The notes beneath the pieces were generated by a model, which saw only the letters and a program-made list of their open reading frames with translations, had not been told where the DNA came from and did no database searches. Below, one piece after another: positions 8,703 through 18,719 of a stretch of 64,000 nt of DNA (position 1 is the first letter of the stretch; each line of letters starts with the position of its first letter). Position numbers and translations under genes: made by a program. This DNA is from Ricordea florida. Taxonomy: Eukaryota > Cnidaria > Anthozoa > Corallimorpharia > Ricordeidae. Location of the stretch: contig OX453283.1 of assembly GCA_949710005.1 (NCBI GenBank), forward strand, positions 20,161,504-20,225,503. Reading direction: 5' to 3'.

Positions 8703-11700
8703 TTACGTCTGCACAAATGATACGCCAACGGCATCAGGTGGAGGGGAAGACGACTGCTCCTCTTGCATTTTCGGGGTTTGGCGCAAGGCAGCACATTGGT
8801 GGCAAGCTTGAGTCACACGGTCAATGGCCTTGTCTATGTCCAGGGCATAGAGGTAGCGCTTGGTTACAGCTTTGAGTTGATGGCTGGATGGGTGACCGAG
8901 TTGGATGTGTAGTGCAGTTAAGAGTCCCTCTAGTACTTGTCGGGGGACGATAATGCATTCGCGGGTTGGTGCGAGAGGCTCGTCACGCTTGACAACAAGC
9001 AAGCCATCCTTCGCAATGGTTGCTATGTTGAGGTACCTCTTAACATCCCTCAAGTTTGTTAGCTTTTTCGAGGGACGTGTTCCCTGTTGTAGGTGCGCTC
9101 GAGTGCGGCGTAAATCGGGGCATTCAGCCTGTGTGGTCAACCAGGCGGTGCGGCTGGTGAATGGGAGGTGCTTGGTGCCACTGAGTATGTCTTGGGTAGA
9201 TGTGTGTCTGACAACAGATTCTTGAGTAAGCTTTGTGAACCCGCAAACTTGGCAAGCTTCATCTTCACAAGGGGCAGCATTACGGCTGGAGAAATCTGAA
9301 GGCAGTATCGCGGAGCTGGATACGTGTCTGACGGAGGCCTGATATCGGCTCACAGCAGACAGGAAGGTAGACACACGAGGGCTTGCTGAGAACTCTCCTC
9401 GGCAAAGTTTTTCATATGCCTGTACGCATGGTTTGCTATCCTTCAGTATGCAGGCCTTATGATGAGACTGTATTAGGTAGGGGCTAAAGTGCTTGGTGGC
9501 AATGGTGATAGCTAAAGCTTCCACCTCACATGGCAGCCACGCTGTCTGAGAGCCGCGTAGTTTGGCACTGAAAAATCCTGCCAGGCGTAGCTTGCCATCA
9601 CGGGTGACATATAGGGTGGCACCTATTCCAGGTTTTCGGACAGCTCCATCTGTCACAATCCACAGTTGATCGCCAGGTCTGGGGAGCGAGATGGTTTGGG
9701 TAGTGGACAGGGCGGCCTGGGCGTTGTGGAATGATGTTCTGAGGGCATCTGTCCACTGGATAATTTCGTTAGATTCGCGGCCAGCGACAGTGTCGTCGAG
9801 TTTGGCCAGGAGTGTAGAGCATCCAGGAATGACACGGGAGAGCACCTTAAAAGCTCCAATGAAGGATCGCATTTGGGCTACGGTGTCGGGTGCAGGGCAG
9901 CAAGCAAGGGCTGCAATGCGGTGTGGGCTGGCACTTAAGGTGCCACAGTTCCAAATCCAGCCTAGTATTGTTGTGGATTGTGGGTTGATGATGGTCTTTG
10001 ATGCGGAAAGGCGGAGATCACATTTGTGGAGGGCTCGTAAGACTTTCGTCCAGTTCTGCAGGAGTTCTTCCGGAGAGTTACCTCCGCAATACAGATCGTC
10101 TGCGATTTTAGCAACAATGCCTTCCTCCAACAGGTCACCGAGCACTCGGCTCATGAGCTCCTCAAGGGCCGTCTCCGAGCCTGGCATGCCCATGGCAGAC
10201 CGCGCATACACACACACACCCTGGAATGGTGTAGCAACGCCACAATATTTCATAGAGTCGCGTGAGAGTGGAATCTGGTAGAATGCGCTGGTCAGGTCTG
10301 TGGCGACGATGTGTTTCCACTGGGCAATAAGTCGTAGGGTGGAGTCTACGTCTGGCATGAGAGAGGGCTGAGGCTTGCTGTATTGGCCAACGTCAGCAAA
10401 GGCGGTGACTAGGCGGTAACCACCGTTGGCTTTCTTGATGAGGAAAGACGGGTTGAGGTACTCTACGGCAATGTTGATTTCTTCGGGACGGCGAAAGACA
10501 CCCAATGCTTCGAGTTCATCAAATTTATGTTGCAGCTCCAGTAGCTGGTTACGGGCATACTGCGGCAGCCGGCCTTTGCGTTGAGGGGGTTCCACTGGAC
10601 CCATGTTTACTCTGGCTTCGAAAGGACCTACTGAGCCATTGTAACCCTTGATTTTTGGATCAAATACATGGTCGTACTCATCAAGGAGTGAAGAGAACTT
10701 GGCTTTGACATCACGGGGGAGCAAGTTTGCTGGATCAAGACACACGTTTGCGGAGTGTTTGGTGCTGGCCTGAAGTGGAGGTGGTCTGGGTCGCAGCGTG
10801 GTTTGCAGCTGCGAGTTGTCGTTGCTGGCTTCTGGTGCATACACAGCGCGTACCTGACAAAAGTGCTCATTTCTCTTGAGAAAATGTGGCTGAGGAGAGA
10901 GGTTGGGGATGCGTATCTTTCCCGCGACGCTTGAGATGATGGCTGGGGTTGGCCATAGTTGGGAAGCTGTTAGCTGCCTTATGCTGGGCGCATCGGTCCG
11001 CGGTTCCAATGCATAGACAGAGTCGCGAGGGGCATCACTTGGTAAATTGACTTCAAGGAATTCTCCGGGCCAGATGGTGGTGGACGAGGAAGGGGAACGT
11101 AGCACCATGGCACAACGTGCCGCAGAGCTGCCTGTTGCAGGTTGGTGTGACCCATTGTTGTGGATGGACCCGTCTCCAAGGATTACTTGGCGCTTGGCTG
11201 GGCGTACCGCTATATCATTAGTTTCCATGAAGGGGGTCCCAGCCAGTACATCTACATCAAGGTTTTCGACGACGAGGCCTTCGAAGGTAAATATGCGGTC
11301 TTCACGGGTGAATGATAAGCGTGTTTCACCAACCACATGCAGGGGAGATGAGCCGTCTGCTTGGTGGACAGATTGAGAACTGGGCGTCACGCGGCAGCCA
11401 AGACGTTGGACAACGGTGTGGCGAATGATGTTTCCTGTGGTGCCACTGTCAATGGTTATGCGCACTGGGTGGTGTGAGTGGAACATATCAAGGTACGGCG
11501 CCTGGCGAGTCTGTATGCGGAAGACATGAGTGCTAGGACTAGGACCAGGGTCATCAGTGTCGCTGTCTGGCTCGTCTGCATAGGGTCTGGTGTCAGGATC
11601 AGCAGGGTCGTTGAGGATGTCAGTGATTTGTCTGGCCTTAGCGATGTACCTACGATCTTGTTCCGGAAGGAAACTGCATTCGCTAAGGAAATGGCCATTC

Positions 11701-11878
11701 TCGGGTCGGTTAGCCTGTTTACATAGCGGGCAGGACCTGGACGGACGGTTGGGTCGTGTGCTCACCTTGTACTGAGATCTATTGCCAATGGGTTTGCGAT
11801 AACCACTAACAGCGGTGCGCATGATTTTAGCATCATTGGTGGTGCGTATCAAGCTTTGCCTTGATATTATCGTCTAAT
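8703..11878 (-). CDS. Gypsy Pol polyprotein (zinc knuckle-PR-RT-RNase H-IN N-terminus), frameshifted at its end
   Basis: About 1050 codons. In residue order: zinc knuckle CPLC...H...C (41-59, unusual CX2CX9HX4C spacing); aspartic protease with DSG at 135-137; reverse transcriptase with [14 protein letters not shown] (516-529), GMPGSE (555-560) and active site IADDLYCGG (583-591); RNase H with TDG at 734-736 and later acidic residues; integrase HHCC zinc region near 982-1020 ending CHQC. The frame starts without a clear ATG about 40-70 nt after the primer site, so gag matrix/capsid is missing. It terminates prematurely just before the integrase core (see 7651-8676). Open frames on the opposite strand are shadows. 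Confidence 0.9.
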
Positions 11879-11907
11879 GCGCCGATTTCTTCGCGTAAGT
11901 TCGAAGA

Positions 11908-11918
11908 CGCTGCCACCA
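11908..11918 (-). promoter_or_regulatory. Primer-binding site, tRNA-Leu type
   Basis: On the minus strand, directly after the 5' LTR, the sequence is TGGTGGCAGCG. This is the complement of the CCA-extended 3' end (CGCTGCCACCA) of animal tRNA-Leu (AAG/UAG type). The match runs 11 nt and then stops. tRNA identity is from memory of the acceptor sequence. Confidence 0.75.
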
Positions 11919-12091
11919 CGCCAGTAAATAGAGCAAGGGTAAACCGATGACACGATTTGCTACACAACTGGAACCTTTAATAAGCGTGAGTAATCACAGA
12001 GCGAGCTCACATGCACAAGAGCACGAGGATCCAGAGAGAAAGACACTACTACGCAAGCCTATAACTAGCGTACCGCTGACCGGTACTGGCG
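11919..12091 (-). repeat. Right LTR (5' LTR) of the Gypsy element
   Basis: 173 bp; two differences from the left LTR (CGATTTGC versus CGATTCGC, and GCACAAG versus GCACGAG). Same CGCCAGTA/TACTGGCG ends. Confidence 0.9.
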
Positions 12092-12199
12092 CAATTTATC
12101 TATTACTATTGATTATCCTTCACAGTTGTCTAAGGTTCGATCTGAAAGAATCGGTATCCAGTCCACCATCAAACTAAACGTCTGTAGCATGTCAATGGT

Positions 12200-12402
12200 G
12201 AGGCCCTGCCAGGGTAAATTCCGACAAGCGACATGGGCCAAAAAGTAGCGACAGCGCTCAAACGAAATAGCGACAAACGACTCACGAAGACAAATGTATG
12301 TCACTAAATTTCCGACAGCGTTGTGTAGCCTTGACAAAACGCCGACACGAGACATTTTAAAATTCCGACAAGCGACCTGGGACACCCCCCTGGCAGGGCC
12401 TC
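12200..12402. mobile_element. 203-bp MITE with repeated CGACA motifs
   Basis: Inverted ends GAGGCCCTGCCAGGG (12200-12214) and CCCTGGCAGGGCCTC (12388-12402). Flanked by AATGGT on both sides (12194-12199 and 12403-12408); TCAATGGT can be read as 8 bp if the two end bases are shared. The inside contains many CCGACA, GCGACA and CGAGAC words on one strand. Not coding. It sits in the right half of the Tigger-like element. Confidence 0.75.
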
Positions 12403-12938
12403 AATGGTGTGGCACAATTTTGAGCACAGTTTGTGTTTTGAGGAGCATTCGGGGCAGATCTGACTTGTGTGGGTGTTTATTTCAAAATAAATTCAGTGTT
12501 TTTGACTACTGTACACTGTTTGCTTTGACTTGTCACATATTGACAGGCATGGTTTGAGTTATCGAGGATAAAATTATATAGAAAATGACCTGAAGGGAAA
12601 TAAAAATTTGTTTGAGTTAGCGGGAGATTTGAGTTATCGGGAGTCGACTGTATGTGATGAACTTGTGTTTAATGATTTATAATGCTTAGAATTTCTTTTT
12701 TAGCATTGATGGATAAAGATCAGGGATTGGTAAAGGGAGAGCATTCACAAACGGGAGAGAGTCTCAGTAGAGAAGAGACCAGGGATGATGAGCCAACCCT
12801 TACTCTATGTACAGCTGCCATTGAGAAATAACTTTTTTAGAGTTTTGTCTTGCTAAATTAATTTATTTTATGTTGTCCCGCTTTAAATGGTTATTAATCA
12901 TAATGACAGTTATTTCTCAAGAAGTTAAGATTGTGTTG

Positions 12939-13115
12939 TTCCAGAAAATATCCATACCCCTCCCATGGAAGGCTTATTGTTTTGAATCCCCCCACCCCTC
13001 TGGAATTTCCAGTTAAGCTCCATACTTTCCTTCTAAAATTTTGGCTTTTGAGACCCCCCACCCCCTTTGAATTTCCATTGACCTTCCATGGGGTAGGTAT
13101 GGATATTTTCTGGAA
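12939..13115. mobile_element. 177-bp MITE with 34-bp inverted ends
   Basis: TTCCAGAAAATATCCATACC at 12939 is mirrored by GGTATGGATATTTTCTGGAA ending at 13115; the arms extend to about 34 bp with small differences. Inside are two C-rich half-repeats (ACCCCCTCTGGAATTTCC-like and ACCCCCTTTGAATTTCC-like). No coding potential; target duplication not clear. Confidence 0.75.
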
Positions 13116-14465
13116 ATGCACATTTTTGTCTACATATTATGCATCAATATCTAGTTAGTAGAACATTGCAAACCTAATGTGTTAGAGAAAGAAAATAGTT
13201 TTGGCTCTATTTTATTTTCAAGACAGTTCTCTGAACCCTGATTAATATGCCAGTTTCTAATTTAATTTAATTTTTCATCCCTGCTTTTAAGGCTTAAAAT
13301 TTAGTGTAGGTAGTGGTTAGTAGATGCATTTTCAAAATCATATTTGTATAGCATATTTATTTATGTCATTAACATTTTTGCATGATGCACATATTGTTTA
13401 TTCTTTGTTGTCTCTTATCTAAAACCCCAAATGCTATGGAACAAGGCAGATGGAAGTTGAGCTTTTTTGTGTTAGCAAATATAAAGTAAACTTCTTTTTT
13501 AAGTGTCATTTACAAAGTAACCGACAGCATTAAATACAAGACGGTTCTGTTCTGTGCCAGGAATCAAGACCTCTGGGCAGGACTGAAAGCCCACCAAAAA
13601 GATGGCCAAATCTCATTGGCTGTTGAAAATTGTTCATTTCAAATGCAATCTCCGACGCACGCCCAGAGCAATGTTGTGATGGGCCACATGTATATTATGT
13701 GAAACAGAGTCTCTTTCAGAAACAAACAACAATGATTAAAACTTTCTGTTAAGGAATGGCTTTCCTTAATCTGCAGGCCACAAACCTTATTCAGTGTTTC
13801 AGACACATGCAGTGGCTTTCAACCCAGAAAATGTAACTTCAATAACAGCAAGACTATGAGTTTTAAAGGAAGTTTAAATTTGCTTGCCTCGTGACATATT
13901 AATTCCTATCAATGTCCTTGAAGTCCAAACCTGACAATGATAATAATAATACTCCATCTCATAAAGGAAGTATCTGATATCTAAAGAGTTTTCATAATAC
14001 CTTCAAACCAGAATCAAAGTATTAACATGGAATCCTGATATGTAATATTTGATTTAATATTATTTTACAAACAACACCACAAAACAGAAATTAGCGCACA
14101 GTGATGCTAAACCAAATGTAAATTAAATTTGGAAACCAGATTTAAAACTGCTTCATAGAGTGAGATGGGCAACTTCAATCACAACTAGTGGTTTGCTTAA
14201 AATTCCATGAAATTTATTAGCAAGAAAGTGAGTTTATGGAGATCAAACACATTTGAATCATATCAACCCAAAACTGGTTTTCTTGCTTTGAAATAGAAAA
14301 TAGGTGTATTTTTAATTTGAATTACTGTATTTAAGGTTATGATTTCACAGCTCTTTTAAAAATGATTTTAGTTTAATTGAAAAGGTTTGTACTTTAATAG
14401 GCCCAGAACAGAAGCCTAACAGTCCCTAGTGTAAGTTGACATGAGTAGCCAGGAAGCTTCAAAAA
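13116..14465. other. AT-rich spacer, nothing identified
   Basis: No long open frame, tandem repeat or clear inverted termini seen. Confidence 0.4.
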
Positions 14466-14762
14466 ATGCGCCCCTCATTCACGATTTTTTTCCATAATGT
14501 TTTGCTGTGTATTACTAAAGTAAATCCAATGCCATCTTTTAATAGCCTGGCCAAACCATACTTGGAGGTGTTAGATAACATGATTGATGAGGAGGAAGAG
14601 GAGTTGGAAGACGAAGAAGATGAAGAAGGAAAGGATGATCAAGAGGAACAAGAGGAAGGCCAAGAAGAACAAGAGGAAGGCCAAGAAGAACAAGGCAATG
14701 AAGATGAAGACCTCTACAAACTGTTGTTAGGTTTTGAGTTTAGTGATAGTGATGAAGATTGA
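14466..14762 (+). CDS. Possible terminal exon, glutamate-rich, unknown protein
   Basis: 98-codon open frame. The N-terminal half is ordinary (PSFNSLAKPYLEVLDNMI), the second half strongly acidic with an imperfect EEQEEGQ repeat, ending LLLGFEFSDSDED before the stop. Codons 1-20 may be intronic: TTACTAAAG at about 14512-14520 could be a 3' splice site. Acidic C-termini of this kind occur in host and transposon proteins alike; I cannot name the family. Confidence 0.3.
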   Translation: MRPSFTIFFHNVLLCITKVNPMPSFNSLAKPYLEVLDNMIDEEEEELEDEEDEEGKDDQEEQEEGQEEQEEGQEEQGNEDEDLYKLLLGFEFSDSDED

Positions 14763-16728
14763 TAATGTTTCAAATACTTTTTTTAAATTTTTAACAGTGT
14801 TTCTTAAATAGACGTGTACATGAATAATAAATAACTAGGAATTTCAGTGTGAAAGTGAGTGCTGGCGAAGGGGTATAAAACAGTGGGAATTGAATTGGAC
14901 AGTTAAAAGGTTTGGAATACTTCTTCAACTTTTGAGGGTAGGGTTGTAAAGGGTATACAGAGTAGGCACTCGCTGGATGAGTTATAACAATTGCTAAAGC
15001 AAATTGCCCAACCGTAGTTCATGCCAAATAGGCCGTTTGCATTATTACTGGTAGGTCAAATGTTCAAAGACTTCCGGGCGAGATATGAATTGATAAAATT
15101 TGGCATTTATTCATTGACACAATTTTCATACTTGCTATTACCTTGAAATGGCATTGACAGAAGTGAGCCCATGCATCAGTTGAAGGTAACAAGAGTGTGA
15201 ATAGTGTGCTGTCTCACTAGGGCTCACCAGCAATAATTGCTGGTGAGCCCTAGTGAGATAGAGAATGAGTTCAAATAAATGATACTGTTTTGATTGTTCT
15301 GTATAATATAAGAACAGCTTATTCAAATTTGCTAAAGATCAAAGGCTGAAAAAAACATGTCTACATTATTTTAAATAAATGAACCACAAGTCACTGTGTT
15401 GTTTGTAAATAGTTTTGTTGGATCTCGCTTGAAGGGGTAAAAGAGTGACAGAAAAATCCATTTTTGTTTCAAGAACCCAGTCTTGGTCATGCATGACTAA
15501 CTGTGGCCACCCTCCTTAGTTTCTGGTTAAATATATAAAAGTAATCAAAAAGCATAAACTAGTTTAGGTGAAAATACGAAGCACCGTGTTACCTGTCAGT
15601 CAACCAACAACTCCAGCTTTAACATCTCCTTTTTTATAATTTTGGGTTTTCCAGGTGTGAATGTAAGCCATAAGAAAGTTCGTTGTAAAAAAGAAGATGA
15701 AATAAAAAAAAATGGATTAGTGGCCTTACAAGAGTGTCACTGTAAAGGCAGTGATATAAGTATTATATAAGCATGTCAAAAAGTCATTTACCTGTCAAGC
15801 AGAGAATTTCCCAAACTTATGTTAAGCATGATTACAACATTATAAATCTCATGATTTTTTTTTTCTTTTGCAACATAGGCTAAAAAAAAACAGGCCTTAA
15901 AATTTACTTTTCAAAACTGTCGGGATGAAACAACAGTTTGCATCAGCCAAGGGCAGGGGGAACTCCTGTATGAAAGGGGCAGGGATGCTCGTTGTCTAAC
16001 TAAGGGGTGTGAATTTCAGATTTTTGGTCTTGCTAAGGATGTTCCAAGCAAAGTGGCAATTTTTTAACCATCAATCTCTCTTTAAGAGATTTTTAGCAAG
16101 CCATAGAAAATACAGCCAATTATAATACAGGAAAGCAAGAGAAAAGGAGGGGTCCCCTCATTTTCTCTTGAGGAAAGCAATTATATATTTGGTGGTATTC
16201 AACCCAACCTTCCCATCGTGCGCTGGGATATTATTCTCGATAACATTTAATGACATTATTTTCTATGGCACGGCATAAAATAGATACACAATAATTTCAC
16301 GTGGTGTACCATGGAGTACCCCAATTGCCACCTGTATTCTTGCGGCATACATGCCAGCCTCTATTACTTTTTCACTAAATGAACTGCAAAACACGATGTT
16401 ATATCAGTGAATAGTTTTAACCTGCCTTAGCACGTTTGGGAAAAAGTTATTGGTTCCTTTAGATGTTTCATTTAAAGTACTCGGCTAACCTTCAGGTAAG
16501 ATATCCGCACAGCCCTTTTTCAAGATATCACACTGCTCAAACAGAAATCATGAAAAGAACGAGTCAGTCAAAAATTGCATGCATGATTAAATAATGTAAG
16601 GGGTTGTGCAGAAATCTTGCTAAACTCCCTGTCAAAATAAGAGTCCCTCTGCCAGTTTTGTCCACATATTCTCTGAGCTCAAGTCACTGAAAAAAAATAA
16701 CTAGAATTGCTATGATAATGATGACGGG
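14763..16728. other. Spacer with one perfect hairpin
   Basis: No gene recognised. The only standout is the hairpin at 15212-15258, listed separately. Confidence 0.4.
15212..15258. repeat. Perfect 22-bp inverted repeat with 3-nt loop
   Basis: TCTCACTAGGGCTCACCAGC(AA) at 15212-15233 is followed by TAA and then its exact complement at 15237-15258. The arms have no mismatch. The hairpin is isolated from any coding region. Confidence 0.9.
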
Positions 16729-17062
16729 CCAAAAGCGCTATGTAGTGTTTTTAATAGGCCACAAAGCGCTTTGTGGTGTTGTGAATAGGCCACAAAGCGC
16801 TTTGTGGTGTTTCAAATAGGCCACAAAGCGCTTTGTGGTGTGAAAACTCGAAGAAAACAAATTATCTCAGAAAATAGCTGTGAGATTTTTGCGAGTCAAC
16901 GAGCCATCCAGATTTTCAATGTTAAATCCCAAAATAAAACACCACAAAGCACTCTGTGGTGTTTCGAATAAGCCACAAAGCGCTCTGTAATGTTTTGAAT
17001 AGGCCACAAAGCGCTCTGGGGTGTTTTGAATAGGCCACAAAGCGCTCTGTGGTGTTTTGATC
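16729..17062. repeat. Two arrays of about 36-bp units with CCACAAAGCGCTTTGTGG palindrome
   Basis: Array 1 (16729-16841) has four units, three with the perfect 18-bp palindrome CCACAAAGCGCTTTGTGG and a GTGTT...AATAGG spacer. After about 100 bp, array 2 (16941-17062) has four units with the variant core CCACAAAGCGCTCTGTGG, which weakens the palindrome. Open frames through it (for example 16867-17133 minus) only translate the repeat. Confidence 0.9.
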
Positions 17063-17840
17063 AAGCCAGACGTTACCATTGCTGTTTTATAAAGCAAAGC
17101 GAACAAGGAACAGCTGGAAAGCATTCTGGCCATAAAATCTACTCGGCAAGAACCTTTCTGTAATCAATGTTCGATGCTAAAATACACAGGAGATGGCTTC
17201 AGTCACCCAACAAAGAGAGAAGAGAACTGTCGCAAGCCGGCTTTCGTGCGAGTGACAAGATTGGGAGTAGCAAAATATTGCACAGATTGAGTGGTAGTTT
17301 TACAGCACCGAAACTAAAATTGCTTACACTGCTTCTCAGGGATTTTGTTTTGCCTCTGCAATATCACTGAACGATCTGAATGATTTGAGGATAATCGGAA
17401 GCACGGAGTTTTGCACTGGTTTATTGGCTGCCGGCCGGGAACACGCAGCACCACTGTTTAAATCTTAGCCTACTCGCGACACATTTTAGCTCTTCGCTCG
17501 CACGGGAACACTTGCTACGCAGGCTATTTAAATCTTCGATCGAGCTTTTTTGTTGAATTTGAAACTGGAAATATACTAAGCCGTCAATTCGCGATAGAAA
17601 TCTTGTGAGGTAAATGGAATTCTTGCAAATAGCCGCTGCATATTTCCGTTCAGAGTCAAAACAATTACAAAGTCAAATATTGCTTCCGTGCCCTACCCCT
17701 CGAAAAAACAGTTTTGCTCGAAGACCAAACTGCAGCGAAGATTAGTTACCAGTCTTATGCTGCGTGTTACTAGATAAAACCCATGATATGATTGGCTCAG
17801 TATATCACATTACGTCATAGGACACGTTCGCCAGCTAAGA
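17063..17840. other. Spacer, nothing identified
   Basis: Short open frames without domain features. The last part (about 17810-17850) begins to match, inverted, the region after the foldback MITE at 5165-5220. Confidence 0.4.
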
Positions 17841-18610
17841 CACGACTGCAACAGTACATATATATGCTATCCTAAGTTGTAACATTCATTCCCTGAAGAA
17901 GTCTCAGTTTGAGACAAAACGCGTCGGAATTAAAACTGATAAGTTACAACTACAAAGTTCTCCTTTGTGCTACTCACTAGTCCTCGTTAAAAATTTTTAA
18001 AAAAGAAATTTCCATGTACCTGGTAACAGTGATATAAAAACTAGACTTACAGAAAGCGTACATGGAAATTTCCATGTACCTGGGTCGATGAAAATTTTTT
18101 AACTTTAGATTTTCTGAAGTAGGAAATTTGGAAAAGAATATATCTTCATACTTTCCAACTAGAGAGCAAACATTCGTAGCCTTAACCCACAAATTGTCCA
18201 CTGACCTACCACATCAGGCCAAACCAGCTGTTACTTTGACTAAATTTCACCAGTAGGCCTTGCATCTGACTTGGTTTATTTATAAAAGTTTCTTGCATAT
18301 TCTGACTACTTGTCCACCAACAGTAATGATACACACATAGCAGCGTTTATTTTTCCACTTGTGTGTAGCAAATATCTCTATAATAACACAAACGTTTCTT
18401 ATTTAGAACTGCACATGTACCTTGGGAATAGAAAAAGATCCTTGAAAAAATATCAAAAATAGAAAAAGACAAAAACACTGTTTCGCCTAGAAATTGAGGA
18501 AAATTTCAGATGCTTTACAAAAGGGGTCAAACAGGATACATGGAAATTTCCATGTACCTGATTTAAAGAAAGGGTTAATGGAAATTTCCATGTACCAGTA
18601 ACAAAAATTA
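17841..18610. repeat. Dispersed repeat, copy 2, rearranged and without the MITE
   Basis: 17841-17999 is the reverse complement of the 4650-4900/5158-5220 block, including one hammerhead-like motif (17891-17930). One to two minisatellite units follow (18007-18085), then a direct copy of unit A (18098-18530), then two partial minisatellite units (18536-18600). Relative to copy 1 the B block is inverted and on the other side of A. The empty site of the 249-bp MITE is at about 17856-17866. Confidence 0.75.
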
Positions 18611-18719
18611 TTTACTACACTATCATGTAATAACTAGTGAGTATAATATTAATACACTAAATACAGTAGAAAATTTATTACAATCAATATTGCAATATAA
18701 TTAAGATGACATTTTCAGC

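Larger units (their letters stand above)
7337..12091 (-). mobile_element. Ty3/Gypsy LTR retrotransposon, 4755 bp
   Basis: Two 173-bp LTRs enclose a zinc knuckle, protease, reverse transcriptase, RNase H and integrase in the Gypsy order on the minus strand. A tRNA-complementary primer site and a polypurine tract sit at the correct inner LTR edges. Flanks share only CAA (7334-7336 and 12092-12094), a short candidate target duplication. The low LTR divergence suggests a fairly recent insertion. It lies inside the Tigger-like element. No matrix/capsid region is present, and integrase is frameshifted, so this copy is not autonomous. Confidence 0.9.
6996..12652. mobile_element. Tigger/pogo-like DNA element, split by later insertions
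   Basis: The left terminus at 6996 reads TACAGTC, then TACTCCCGATAACTCAAA. The right terminus at about 12628-12652 is the inverted equivalent, TTTGAGTTATCGGG followed by AGTCGACTGTA. Both are bounded by TA, the expected target duplication of Tc1/mariner-pogo elements, and CAGTCGACTCCCGATAACTC-type ends are known from Tigger-like families. When the Gypsy element (7337-12091) and the MITE (12200-12402) are set aside, only about 700 bp remain, with no transposase frame, so this host element is non-autonomous. Confidence 0.7.

Noticed and set aside
8444-11726. Several plus-strand open frames opposite the Gypsy polyprotein
   Set aside because: Antisense shadows of a well-supported coding region.
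7365-12177. Two near-identical short frames beginning MTRFATQLEPL
   Set aside because: They lie in the two LTR copies; no evidence of a separate protein.
4182-17062. Regularly spaced palindromic repeats resembling a CRISPR array
   Set aside because: Spacers are themselves repeated, the genome is eukaryotic, and no cas genes are present.
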